From Hominiventricola aquisgranensis (lineage in GTDB: Bacteria; Bacillota; Clostridia; Lachnospirales; Lachnospiraceae), in contig NZ_JBBMFC010000012.1 of NCBI RefSeq assembly GCF_040096225.1, positions 1 to 64,000 of the forward strand: DNA of 64,000 nucleotides, written 5' to 3'. Below are positions 19,424 through 28,462 of this stretch, in pieces (the first letter of the stretch is position 1; every line of letters starts with the position of its first letter). The translations under genes and the position numbers were made by a program. Below the pieces are notes generated by a model that made no database searches, had not been told where the DNA came from, and saw nothing but the letters and a program-made list of their open reading frames with translations.

Positions 19424-19497
19424 ACTCGCATAAGCGGTTCCCGCTAGCCCGGACAGACGGTTTCCCGTCTGCCGGACTTGCGGTGTTACCGCACAAG
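19416..19497. repeat. Four consecutive short hairpins at the istB 3' end
   Basis: Four small inverted repeats follow one another: GCGAG/CTCGC spanning the istB stop (19416-19429), GCGG/CCGC (19433-19443), CAGACGG/CCGTCTG (19454-19471, extendable by CCGG on both sides) and CTTGCGGT paired with ACCG and CAAG (19477-19497). None has a T run behind it. They probably belong to the right end of the IS21 element. Confidence 0.5.
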
Positions 19498-19555
19498 AAT
19501 ATTCACCTTCTAACCATGTTTGTAATGTCTTCAAAGCTCTGTATAGTGTAAGCGC

Positions 19556-19681
19556 TTAAATGGTTACCATATTTAATGTCTTACCAAATCGACGTGGCCG
19601 AGTAATCCATGTCTATTTTGCACTGCTCTTCAGAAATTCTTTTATCAGCCCCGATTTATCAATATAATAATCCCCATTCAT
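19556..19681 (-). pseudogene. Fragment of an AAA-ATPase-like protein (PF09820 type)
   Basis: Minus-strand codons from ATG at 19681 give MNGDYYIDKSGLIKEFLKSS, then a TAG, then in the same frame WITRPRRFGKTLNM before another stop. The D-K-x-x-LI and RPRRFGKT (Walker A) pattern is the N-terminus of the AAA-ATPase_like family that is widespread in gut Firmicutes and Bacteroidetes. Only about 40 codons remain, broken by an internal stop. It is a relic next to the IS21 right end. Confidence 0.7.
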
Positions 19682-19694
19682 TTTTTTGCCATTC

Positions 19695-20753
19695 TCAACT
19701 AATATAATCCGCATTTACATATTTGGTTGCTCTGGCACGTCCCAGCTTTATTATCGATCCTGTTTTTACCATTTTTCCAAGAACAGCCTCCACTGTCGTT
19801 GGACTTACATCAGGAAGTATATCACAGATCTCTGATTTGGATACTGGCAATACGCTGTTCAAAACGGTCTGCTCGATCCTTTCTGTCTTACTCAGTCTCT
19901 TACCATTCACCGTAGAGAACCGTTTATCAAGTTCTTTATAGCAATGATATAAAACAGACAAAAAATTCTTGATAAATTCAAAATATGAGTTCTCATTTGT
20001 GTGCCATCCTATAGACGATTCCTGAAGGGCAGAATAATAATATTCTTTGTCTTCGTTTATCTGTTCTTCTAATGACACATATTTCCCAACATCATATCCA
20101 CTTTTGTATAAAAGAAAAATGGATAAAAGCCTCGATACTCTTCCATTTCCATCAGAAAACGGATGAATACATAAAAAATCAAGCACCACACATGGAATAA
20201 GTAATAACTGATTGATCCTTGGATTATCCCTCGCTTCCATGTACGCCAATATCATCTGCTCCATCGCTTCTTTTGTATCTGCTGCCGGAACCGGAGCAAA
20301 ACGAATTCTTCGTCTCCTATTCTCATCAATCTCCATAATCAAGTTATCTTCTGACTTATACTTTCCTGACAATTCGTATCCGGCAATTTCTGTCATAACT
20401 TTATGAATATGCAGAATCATATTTTCACTCATGGACATCTGTTTATTTGCAGAATGAATTTCATCCAGTGCATCCCTGTATCCTGCAATCTCTCGTTCAC
20501 TATGGTTTAAAGGCGCACTGTTTTTATTGACAATTTCTTTGATTCTGACATCCGTTGTAATAATTCCTTCTATTGCATTGGAACTTTTTACAGACTGTAC
20601 CCTGGCTATTTTTTCTAATTCTGTATATACACTTCGGTTTTTTTCTTTTCTCTCGCCTGATATCGCATTAAAGGCAGAAATGGTAGATGTTAAATTTACA
20701 ATTTCTGCTGGGAGCAGACCCTTGTCCAAAAATGAATAATCAAATATATGCAT
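19695..20753 (-). CDS. Fic-family protein (class II, probable AMPylator) with C-terminal winged helix
   Basis: A 352-residue protein. The catalytic Fic motif HPFSDGNGR is at 197-205 with His197 and Asp201 intact, and the N-terminal autoinhibitory motif S-x-x-x-E-G is at 58-63 (SNAIEG), which marks class II. Residues from about 290 form a winged-helix-like domain (LPVSKSEICDILPDVSPTTV). Such proteins usually transfer AMP to a target hydroxyl. I chose ATG at 20753 because AAGGAGG lies six bases upstream; a longer frame from 20828 covers the palindrome and lacks a site. Context is an IS-flanked accessory islet. Target unknown. Confidence 0.92.
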   Translation of the reverse strand: MHIFDYSFLDKGLLPAEIVNLTSTISAFNAISGERKEKNRSVYTELEKIARVQSVKSSNAIEGIITTDVRIKEIVNKNSAPLNHSEREIAGYRDALDEIHSANKQMSMSENMILHIHKVMTEIAGYELSGKYKSEDNLIMEIDENRRRRIRFAPVPAADTKEAMEQMILAYMEARDNPRINQLLLIPCVVLDFLCIHPFSDGNGRVSRLLSIFLLYKSGYDVGKYVSLEEQINEDKEYYYSALQESSIGWHTNENSYFEFIKNFLSVLYHCYKELDKRFSTVNGKRLSKTERIEQTVLNSVLPVSKSEICDILPDVSPTTVEAVLGKMVKTGSIIKLGRARATKYVNADYIS

Positions 20754-20765
20754 AGCAAGCCTCCT

Positions 20766-20800
20766 TATCTGCATATATTCTATCATATTATATGCAGATA
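20766..20800. promoter_or_regulatory. 12-bp inverted repeat overlapping the Fic gene promoter
   Basis: TATCTGCATATA at 20766-20777 and its exact complement at 20789-20800 flank an 11-base centre. On the minus strand TTGGAT and TAGAAT boxes, 17 bases apart, overlap the palindrome just before the ribosome site. It looks like an operator, possibly bound by the Fic protein's own winged helix; that link is inference. Confidence 0.45.
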
Positions 20801-20881
20801 TCCAATTAGAATCTACATATAATATCATGATGTACCATCTTGTCGTCCTCCCTTTTATTTTCTTCCAACCACTTTAAACTA

Positions 20882-23065
20882 TCACATTTTCTCCCACTCC
20901 GGAATCAGTGAATCAACTTTTTCTCTATTAATCTCATAATAATCATCGGTCTCACTATTGACCCATAGATAAAATGCTACTGCGATTTGTTTATCAGAAA
21001 TATCAAGTGCAGAAAACTTTTCTGTATTTTTCAAAGAACAAATCCGGGTGTATGCATCTTGCTTGTTAATATATTCCGAAAAATTCTCTTCAGCAAATTT
21101 CCAGCCATTCATTTTACCTGTACTCCAGGTTCCTGCACACAATTGTAAATACTTAGGCACATTTTCCGGCTGACAAAGTAATCTTTTCATATACTGATCA
21201 TAAGATTCTTTTTCCAGAAATTTCCACATACTACAAGTATATTCGACTTCTCGCTGATCAAATATATTTCCCGTTTCTGCAATTATCTTTATTCTCTCCA
21301 AAAGCGACTTCTCTATTATTGGGATTTCAGAATCGTTGATAAACTGATGCGTGCTATATACACTCTTGCCTATTCTTCCGTGTGCCTCTTCTATTTCCTC
21401 AACTAATTCACACAAGATAGATATATTCGATATATCACCACTGCTAATCAGTTCTTTCAGTAACGATAGATTCTTTTCAGCACTATTGTTCTGGAAAATG
21501 GAAATCATGGCATTATAACAGATTCTTGCTGGTTTGGGGGCAAATATACTATTTACTTTATATGCTTCTTCTGAAGTCTGGATTTTTATTAAATTATCAA
21601 GGAATAGCGCAATTCTATCCTGTGGAATGTCCGGAATATATGCCATCAATTCCTGGATATACTCTGTCAAAAGATTATCTCTCAGCAATTGCTGAAAGTA
21701 CTCATTTAATTGTTTATCATTATAATCATATATGGTTCCTTTTAACCTTGCCTTACTGACCGTTATCGCTTCCAGTGAAAGATTAAAATACCTTTTTATA
21801 CGTTCGGCTGACGCAATTCTATCTTTTTTTCTTAATTCTTCATTGGAATCACTGTATCTATTATGTCCACCAGTTTTCCAGGAAAAAACTGGAAATAATG
21901 TCTGAATAATATACAGCATTCGACCAGGGGCTTCAGGATAAATTCCGCCAAATAGCTTTTTATAATTTTCTCTGTTTTTGCTTTGTTCAACACCTGTAAT
22001 TCCACCTGCGGTTTGAATACTTCCTGTTAAATAATCCGTATTGTCATGAATCCATCCAAAGATTTCTGGTGCATATATCTGCAACACCGTAATTGCCAAC
22101 AAATCGACCGCATCAACTTCATCTTTCATCAAGTTGTATTTGAACTCAAACGCATTTAACACACGATTGACATCTCTGATATTTACAATATACGGAGAAA
22201 TACATGTCTGAAAAACCATTCCCCAATATTCATGATCTAAATTGTATTGTTCCGCAGACATAATATTAGTCAATCTTTCAAAAAATACCGCATTTACAAG
22301 TGTTTTATCCGCTTCCGGTATATCAAAAGGCACCTGAATAATCTTTTCCAGATATTCTTCACCATCACACTTCTGCTCTTCCTGCAAGGCACGCACAACA
22401 ATCTCCCGGTCAAATGCTAATAGATATATCATATTAGGAAATCCTGCCAGAGAATTCACCAACTGAAAAATTGCTCTTATCTGAGAATTGTTAAGTCGAT
22501 CAATATCATCTATTACAACAATGATCTTCTGCTTTTGCTTCTTCAGTTTACTGATTATTTTTTGCTTTACTACTTGAATGTCACGATTTCTTTTGACTCT
22601 CTCCTCCATATGCTTTCCGAACAACTTAGCCAATATCTTACCTGGCCCCAAATATGGTTTAATTTCTAATAAAAATTGCGCAGCATAGTCCAACAACTTT
22701 GAGTAATCAGCCAGTACTTCTCCAATCTCTTCTAATGCCTTATTTCCCTTCTCCGTTTTAAATTTACTTTGCATGACGGCAAAGAACTGACTGATCAATT
22801 GCGAGCAATCCGAATAATTCCATGGATCAAATCTGATAATGATTGGTTTCTCATCTTCCATATTGTTTTTTGATATGGCATCTATCTCTTCAATAACCAT
22901 GTTTAAAATAGATGTTTTTCCAGATCCCCATTTTCCACACAAACTAATTGTAAAATTATCTGTTCTTGTATATTCCAGAATTGCTTTTGCAAGCTGCTTT
23001 GAAAATTCTGTTCGATTTAAACAATCATATTCTTTTTTATCAATCGGCTTATCTGAATGAAACAT
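20882..23065 (-). CDS. KAP-family P-loop NTPase
   Basis: A 727-residue protein with Walker A CGKWGSGKTS at 43-52, the KAP hallmark RFDPWNYS at 78-85, Walker B IIVVIDDIDRL at 181-191, and FDREIVVRALQEE further on. These define the KAP NTPase group, whose members are often membrane-associated and linked to phage exclusion or effector systems. No clear transmembrane pair is inserted here; the neighbouring gene encodes a membrane protein that might supply the anchor. The C-terminal half (residues 400-727) is helical and unrecognised. It starts 97 bases after the upstream membrane/zinc-ribbon gene. Confidence 0.88.
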   Translation of the reverse strand: MFHSDKPIDKKEYDCLNRTEFSKQLAKAILEYTRTDNFTISLCGKWGSGKTSILNMVIEEIDAISKNNMEDEKPIIIRFDPWNYSDCSQLISQFFAVMQSKFKTEKGNKALEEIGEVLADYSKLLDYAAQFLLEIKPYLGPGKILAKLFGKHMEERVKRNRDIQVVKQKIISKLKKQKQKIIVVIDDIDRLNNSQIRAIFQLVNSLAGFPNMIYLLAFDREIVVRALQEEQKCDGEEYLEKIIQVPFDIPEADKTLVNAVFFERLTNIMSAEQYNLDHEYWGMVFQTCISPYIVNIRDVNRVLNAFEFKYNLMKDEVDAVDLLAITVLQIYAPEIFGWIHDNTDYLTGSIQTAGGITGVEQSKNRENYKKLFGGIYPEAPGRMLYIIQTLFPVFSWKTGGHNRYSDSNEELRKKDRIASAERIKRYFNLSLEAITVSKARLKGTIYDYNDKQLNEYFQQLLRDNLLTEYIQELMAYIPDIPQDRIALFLDNLIKIQTSEEAYKVNSIFAPKPARICYNAMISIFQNNSAEKNLSLLKELISSGDISNISILCELVEEIEEAHGRIGKSVYSTHQFINDSEIPIIEKSLLERIKIIAETGNIFDQREVEYTCSMWKFLEKESYDQYMKRLLCQPENVPKYLQLCAGTWSTGKMNGWKFAEENFSEYINKQDAYTRICSLKNTEKFSALDISDKQIAVAFYLWVNSETDDYYEINREKVDSLIPEWEKM

Positions 23066-23162
23066 TGGTTATCTTTCCACTCTCCTCATATCGCACCTGT
23101 ATATTTCCTGCTGGACACTATGCCCTCCGATCTTCTCAGAACGTCAATGTAGGTATTATTGC

Positions 23163-23984
23163 TTATTCATCATCAAAAACAAATCCACATTTAGGGCATT
23201 CATTCTTATATTTACTTGGACCTTCATATTTGCATCTAGGACATGTACAAAAGTATCTATTATTGGAATAGAATTTATACTTTTTATCTAAAATCTTTTT
23301 GACTAATGGATATGTGTTTTTGACAAAATTAATATAGTCCTCATCAATAATTTCGCCATGCACACCTCGGTTTGCTATATTAACAATTTCACGAATAAGA
23401 TCAGATACATTATATTCTATCACTTCATGTCGAAGAAGAAATTGGGTCATCAGAGACACACTTCTGCGATTATCGTATGCAAAAAAATTACATAACGCCA
23501 GCAACTGCTTTTCCAAAGACAGTCGTACTTTAAACAAATAAAGATTTTCTTCCGGCACTTTTAAATTAATAGTTTCATTCGGGGAAATCGTACTATCAGC
23601 GACGTTCTTTTGTATTTCAGATAATTCATCTCTCGATGGCAATGGCTGACTATTAACATAAACTGTACTTGCCGCTGAATTATCTACTTTCATATGTAAA
23701 ATCTGATATTTAAGATCACTGATCGACTCTTTCATTTCTGCTCTGTTCTGTTCAATTTCTCTTTTTAACTTAATATTTCCAACTTCAATCTGAGAAAACA
23801 GTGGCAGTCCTAAAAGAATAATCCATAAAATAAAAACCAAATTATGAGCATCCAATTCTGTCATCTGATAAATATCATACCTATATCTATATACATAAAT
23901 TGAACTAATAGTCAACAAAAAGAAATACCAATAATTTTTCTTCGACTTATTTTTCACAAATTCCCACAGCGGCTTCCAATCCAT
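23163..23984 (-). CDS. Two-helix membrane protein with DUF4145-like domain and zinc ribbon
   Basis: A 273-residue protein. Two hydrophobic segments lie at about 18-36 and 48-68, followed by a charged coiled-coil-like stretch (70-100). Residues about 125-235 are helical, with NRGVHG in an arrangement resembling the DUF4145/HEPN-like pattern. The C-terminus has two CPxC knuckles: Cys248/Cys251 and Cys263/Cys266, a zinc ribbon. It precedes the KAP NTPase gene on the same strand, suggesting a two-component membrane complex. The DUF4145 resemblance is my reading, not a verified match. Function unknown. Confidence 0.62.
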   Translation of the reverse strand: MDWKPLWEFVKNKSKKNYWYFFLLTISSIYVYRYRYDIYQMTELDAHNLVFILWIILLGLPLFSQIEVGNIKLKREIEQNRAEMKESISDLKYQILHMKVDNSAASTVYVNSQPLPSRDELSEIQKNVADSTISPNETINLKVPEENLYLFKVRLSLEKQLLALCNFFAYDNRRSVSLMTQFLLRHEVIEYNVSDLIREIVNIANRGVHGEIIDEDYINFVKNTYPLVKKILDKKYKFYSNNRYFCTCPRCKYEGPSKYKNECPKCGFVFDDE

Positions 23985-24315
23985 ATATATTTTCGCCCTC
24001 TCAAAACTTAAATGTATCCTTCAATCTCAACCATTTCTGATCCTTATCTCTCAGAACAAAAAATCTATGAGCAAAGTCTTCCTAAATCAGAAACTGTTTT
24101 TTGTTTTCTACAGACAACATGATTCCATACCATTTGCTGAATATTACATTGCGGCACCGTAATATCCACAATAGTCTTTAGTCCTCCTTGAAAAACTCCA
24201 TTGTTTTTTCAAGTATGCACTAAAAATGACTTTAGTGAAAGGCGAATGGTTTGACCTTTACAAATAAAGATAGCCTTCCCTTGTATCTTATCATACAACC
24301 AAAAGGCTATCCAGT
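23985..24315. other. Intergenic region without a recognised gene
   Basis: The 331 bases between the membrane/zinc-ribbon gene and the polymerase-like gene hold the terminator at 24269-24311 and AT-rich sequence. A minus-strand frame of about 47 codons after 24230 (containing IVDITVPQCN) has no recognisable match and a doubtful start. I see no RNA gene. Confidence 0.5.
24269..24311 (-). terminator. Nested-hairpin terminator of the main polysaccharide locus
   Basis: Five bases after the stop at 24316 the minus strand forms a stem of GATAGCCTT and AAGGCTATC enclosing a second stem TTGTAT/ATACAA, followed by TTTATTT. This fits an intrinsic terminator closing the operon. Confidence 0.75.
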
Positions 24316-25455
24316 CTATTTTCTATTATCTTCTCCCACTCTCCACACTGCCATTCCCAACAATACCGGGAACCAGGAGTAGATCAGGTTCAGATGTTCA
24401 CTCTCCATCGTACTGCGAAGTAATACAAACAACAACAAAATCAAATACTTCTCATCTTTTCTGCGATATCCGTAAATGATAGAAATCACAAAAAGAATTA
24501 ATACGATTACAGCAATCACTACACCCAGATGCAGTGTCAGATAACCGAACAGAATATCGAGATAATCATAGATATCCGGATTATAGGGACTACCAAATAA
24601 AGATATCCCATGCGCCTCAAAAAATGCTCCTGGTAAACGAAAACGGCTTGTCAAAGTGCTCTGCAAATTATTCCATACCGGTTGATTAAAAAAATACAAC
24701 CACATAGCTGTTCCAAAAGCTATTAAATCTAATCCTAGTGCCCCGACACATCCAAATGTACACAGCTTATACAAATTCTTCTCTGGTCTCTTCTTCTCAA
24801 ACCAGGTACAAAACAATTCCACGGACAGGATTCCCAGCATCAAAAGCTCCGCAGTTCGGCTATTGGCTGTCCTGTCAAGAAATAACACCATAGTCAGAAC
24901 ACCCACATAGTCATACCAACGAAATCGTCTGTGTCTGAGATACATCCACTCCAATGCCATAACCGTAAAAGAAAATCCCATCCCATTGGCTGCCTGCCAT
25001 CCAAAATATGTACGATAGATACCTCTTTCAAAAATAATTGTATTTTCATAGAAGTTTGCAAGTGGCAGTGTGATCAATAGAACCGCACTGACCACTCGCC
25101 CAATCAGGTCAATTCTTAAAAATTTGTCAAGGTTGATTTCTCTGCTGCAACATACTCCCAGCATCAATAACAATGGTGTTTTATCCTGAGAATTTTGGAA
25201 ACTACATATCGCTACACAGCCAAAAGCAATGATCAAAATCCATTCCTTCCAGTTGTTTTTCTGGATACAGAGCTTCACCAATGCCAATGCAACAAATCCC
25301 CAGTACAGGAGCAGATAAGGCTTGCCAGATACATCCATCATTGCCCATACAGTTCCAAACAGTTGGAACTCCACAAGGATGGCATACCATAAGTATTCAT
25401 TGCTTTTCGATATCACATTCTGTTTTTCTATCTGCATTTGTTTAGTTTCTCCCAC
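24316..25455 (-). CDS. Polytopic membrane protein, candidate Wzy-like polysaccharide polymerase
   Basis: A 379-residue protein with about ten hydrophobic segments and a larger periplasmic-side loop around residues 245-290 (QSTLTSRFRLPGAFFEAHGI), the layout of Wzy/EpsG-type polymerases. SRTAELLMLGILS and RFRLPGAFF resemble the short motifs seen in such enzymes, though Wzy proteins share little sequence. It is the only polymerase candidate among the complete genes and lies at the end of the locus, seven bases after the GH25 gene and directly before the terminator. The role is inferred mostly from topology and context. Confidence 0.65.
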   Translation of the reverse strand: MGETKQMQIEKQNVISKSNEYLWYAILVEFQLFGTVWAMMDVSGKPYLLLYWGFVALALVKLCIQKNNWKEWILIIAFGCVAICSFQNSQDKTPLLLMLGVCCSREINLDKFLRIDLIGRVVSAVLLITLPLANFYENTIIFERGIYRTYFGWQAANGMGFSFTVMALEWMYLRHRRFRWYDYVGVLTMVLFLDRTANSRTAELLMLGILSVELFCTWFEKKRPEKNLYKLCTFGCVGALGLDLIAFGTAMWLYFFNQPVWNNLQSTLTSRFRLPGAFFEAHGISLFGSPYNPDIYDYLDILFGYLTLHLGVVIAVIVLILFVISIIYGYRRKDEKYLILLLFVLLRSTMESEHLNLIYSWFPVLLGMAVWRVGEDNRK

Positions 25456-25462
25456 TCTGTCA

Positions 25463-27673
25463 TTAATATGATTTATAACTTACATCTCTGTCCACATTAC
25501 CCGAGATGCCACTTACCCGGCCGGTACTGGTATACTGCCACATAGTCACCTTACCTCCGCCAGTATATCCATGTCCTCTGTTAAAATCGCGATATCTGGC
25601 GATCCAGACTTCGCAGTCTGACAAAGCATTCATATCCAGGTAATTATTCAGCCAGTTCAGATTTGCATATAGGACAAAACGATACCCTGCACTCTCAATC
25701 TCATCTTTAAACGCCCGGACAATTCTTGTTCTGTCACTTTTACTGGTAGCATTCAGAACAGAAGTAGCTTCCATATCCATGGCAATGGGATAATCTAATG
25801 TCCTTCCATCCAGTGCTTCTATGATCTTTCTCGCTTCACGCCTGGCACCAGATGCCGTTGTTGCATAACTATAACGATACACACCAACTTTTACACCATT
25901 TCGTCGCGCCCTGCGATAGTTATTCTCGAACTGCGTATCCAAGGTTGTAGAATTGCTGCTAGATCCAGTTATAATTCTCAACATTGCAAAGTTGATACCA
26001 GAATCAGCTACATCTCCCCAATCAATCTCTCCTTGATATGCTGACACATCAATACCATAAGTAGTTATATTTTCTCCATTTGACCGAACTGTTGCTTCCG
26101 TCGTAAATGCCCCCAACACACCTACCACTTTGTATGTATAAGTTGTTGTCCGGTTCAGCTTTTCATCCTTGTATGTAGTCGATGCAACGGTTGCAATCTT
26201 GGAATAACTGCCTCCCTGGGAACGATAAATCTCATACTTTTCCACACCTTCTACCTGATTCCAGCTAAGGGTAACTGTCCTGCCACTATTACTTCTTGAT
26301 GCGGACAATCCAGTCAGAGCATCCAGTCTCGTCTTCCCATATACGACCTTTGAAAAATCCGTTGTATACTTCTGTCGGATTGCTTTCACTTTATAATAAT
26401 AGGTATGTCCCAACTTTCTATTCTGATGAGTAAATGTCAGATCTGATGTAGTACCAACATATGTAAATTCCCCATTTTCACTATGAGGCGAATAATACAC
26501 CTCATACTTCTCAGCTCCAGGTACCGCAGGCCATCCGATCTTAATCCTATTATACCGCTGTTCCTGAACCTTCGGAGATGGTGTAACTATAGTCGTCATC
26601 TGTGTCACCGGATCTGAATCTTCTCCATAATTCAGGTTGCCATCCTGCTCCACTATTCCGCGAACTTTAAATGTATACTTTTCCCCGCAGATCACATTGG
26701 TAACCTGATAAGTCGTTGCTATGGTCGTTGCCACATATTTCCATTCTTCACTGCCTTCAGTCTGATACCAGACCTGATATTTCTGCGCTCCGGCTTTATC
26801 CCAGGTCAGCTTTACCATATCGTACCTGGTTACTGTTGCTTTCAGATTTAACACTTTCTGCAATTCCGTATGCCCACTCATGGTATCCGAATCATCACTA
26901 TATACTCGATTACCATTGTTCAAACGGTAGGCACGTACCATATACGTATACTCTCTTCCTAAACGCAACCCCTCATCTACATAGATACAGTCTGCATCTG
27001 CACTAACCTGCCCCAGTTGATTCCACTGATCATCACTCTCAGAACGATAGATTTCATACCCATCTGCGCCAGTCACCTGATTCCAGCTCACCTGCAGGGT
27101 CTGATAATCCATACTGTCCACAGAACTCATTTTCACACTTTCCAAAGTTGTTCTCTGCGCTACCGAATCTGACTCTTCTCCAACCAGCTCTTCTCCATCC
27201 AGTTCTTCCACTGCACAAATCTTATATTCATATAATGTATCAAACATCAGACCAGTGTCCACATATCGTAAAGTATCTCCTGACTCAATGTTTTTAAGCA
27301 GCGAGTATTCCTGATCTCCCTGCTTTCTGTAAATCTTATATCCAGTTGCCCGCTCATTCTTTTCCCATGTCAGAATGATCCGGTTATATCCAGAAGCTGC
27401 CGTATACAACGTAACCTTTTCCAACGGCTCCCGCTTTTCCGTTTCTTCCGGATCTTTCGGAGCCGGTTCTTCGCTAATCACATCTTCATCATTCGATGGT
27501 ACCTCTGTCTCTTCCACCGACTCAGTATCTTTTTCCAATGGCTCTTCCTGAACTATTATCTGCTTTACCGGTTCGTTCACAAGTTCTTCTGCATATGCCG
27601 ATGCCGGTGTCTCCCACAACAAAATTCCTGCAAGAAATAATGAAGTTATTCTGATTAATGTCTGTCTGTTCAT
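25463..27673 (-). CDS. Secreted multi-FN3 GH25 muramidase
   Basis: A 736-residue protein. Residues 1-28 are a signal peptide (ITSLFLAGILLW, then ASAYAEE). An acidic linker (about 30-80) precedes five fibronectin type III-like repeats (about 85-535), each with a YKIYR/YEIYR-type strand. The C-terminal domain starts YGIDVSAYQGEIDWGDV and contains IAMDMEAT, the D-x-E catalytic pattern of GH25 lysozymes. It would cleave peptidoglycan at the cell surface, perhaps helping insert or attach the glycan. AAGGAG lies eight bases before the ATG; spacing to the polymerase-like gene is seven bases. Confidence 0.92.
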   Translation of the reverse strand: MNRQTLIRITSLFLAGILLWETPASAYAEELVNEPVKQIIVQEEPLEKDTESVEETEVPSNDEDVISEEPAPKDPEETEKREPLEKVTLYTAASGYNRIILTWEKNERATGYKIYRKQGDQEYSLLKNIESGDTLRYVDTGLMFDTLYEYKICAVEELDGEELVGEESDSVAQRTTLESVKMSSVDSMDYQTLQVSWNQVTGADGYEIYRSESDDQWNQLGQVSADADCIYVDEGLRLGREYTYMVRAYRLNNGNRVYSDDSDTMSGHTELQKVLNLKATVTRYDMVKLTWDKAGAQKYQVWYQTEGSEEWKYVATTIATTYQVTNVICGEKYTFKVRGIVEQDGNLNYGEDSDPVTQMTTIVTPSPKVQEQRYNRIKIGWPAVPGAEKYEVYYSPHSENGEFTYVGTTSDLTFTHQNRKLGHTYYYKVKAIRQKYTTDFSKVVYGKTRLDALTGLSASRSNSGRTVTLSWNQVEGVEKYEIYRSQGGSYSKIATVASTTYKDEKLNRTTTYTYKVVGVLGAFTTEATVRSNGENITTYGIDVSAYQGEIDWGDVADSGINFAMLRIITGSSSNSTTLDTQFENNYRRARRNGVKVGVYRYSYATTASGARREARKIIEALDGRTLDYPIAMDMEATSVLNATSKSDRTRIVRAFKDEIESAGYRFVLYANLNWLNNYLDMNALSDCEVWIARYRDFNRGHGYTGGGKVTMWQYTSTGRVSGISGNVDRDVSYKSY

Positions 27674-27690
27674 CTCTGCTGCTCCTTACA

Positions 27691-28392
27691 TTATCCTTTA
27701 TCGCTCATTGAGTGATCTATTTCAATTCTGAGAATTCTGAATCGGTCTCCTTTTCGGTACCCAAATACTCTACGTTTGCTGTCAAATCTGAATTTCATAA
27801 TTGTCTTTCCATCATATTTTCTTGCGCGAAACCGATCATCTTTCGGTGAAGAAGGTGTATATTTTTTATATTCCAGACCATCATCCCTCCCTATACTTTC
27901 CCAAGATTCATGCTTTACAAACTTGTCCAGTGTAGAAATCAGACTATTAAATTCCCACTCATTCAGTCTGTCTGCTCCATATTCTTCTTCAAGGCTCTCA
28001 CAATCAATCCGAGTATTTCTATATCGAATATTTAAAAGGCTCTGCCTCTCCAGATGTATCTCAGCAGCATGTTTCTCCAGTAAATACTGCGGTGTATGTA
28101 CAGAATTCACATCGTACCTATGATCGCCACAGAAAATCTTAAGTTCCCGGTCTATGAATGCATCTGACCTGAAGGAAATCAAGGAATCCTCTCTTGTCGC
28201 TGCTTCTGCCAACGCAGTGGCCGTCACATTTTCTCCTTCCCAGACAAAATCAAGTGACAGATCATGCGCCGGCTTCTCATCCCACTTAGGTGCATCGTAG
28301 ATTTCTCTATCCAACTGTATTTTAAATCTTACTAATTCATCCGAAGCGTTCAACAGATTTAAAGCACAAAGTTTCTCAGACGTTGTTATCAT
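27691..28392 (-). CDS. Protein of unknown function, in frame with an istA fragment
   Basis: Starting at ATG 28392 (MITTSEKLCALNLLNASDEL), which has TGGGGA five bases upstream, this frame gives 233 residues. The frame is also open upstream into the istA remnant, so a 480-residue fusion from 29133 is possible. I do not recognise the family. It is soluble and charged, with KHAAEIHLERQSLLNIRYR in the middle and a beta-rich basic C-terminus (KTIMKFRFDSKRRVFGYRKG). It ends 17 bases before the GH25 gene. The about 20 residues before Met248 of the fusion also look coding, so the native start may have been lost. Confidence 0.5.
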   Translation of the reverse strand: MITTSEKLCALNLLNASDELVRFKIQLDREIYDAPKWDEKPAHDLSLDFVWEGENVTATALAEAATREDSLISFRSDAFIDRELKIFCGDHRYDVNSVHTPQYLLEKHAAEIHLERQSLLNIRYRNTRIDCESLEEEYGADRLNEWEFNSLISTLDKFVKHESWESIGRDDGLEYKKYTPSSPKDDRFRARKYDGKTIMKFRFDSKRRVFGYRKGDRFRILRIEIDHSMSDKG

Positions 28393-28462
28393 ACATTCCC
28401 CAAAATTCTCTGTCTTATAGAGTCTCGCATCCTTCTGTGCATGTATGATCTTTATACATTCA

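Noticed and set aside
24100..24235. Small minus-strand frame with IVDITVPQCN and a possible ribosome site.
   Set aside because: No match I recognise, uncertain start and no conserved feature; may be decayed sequence.
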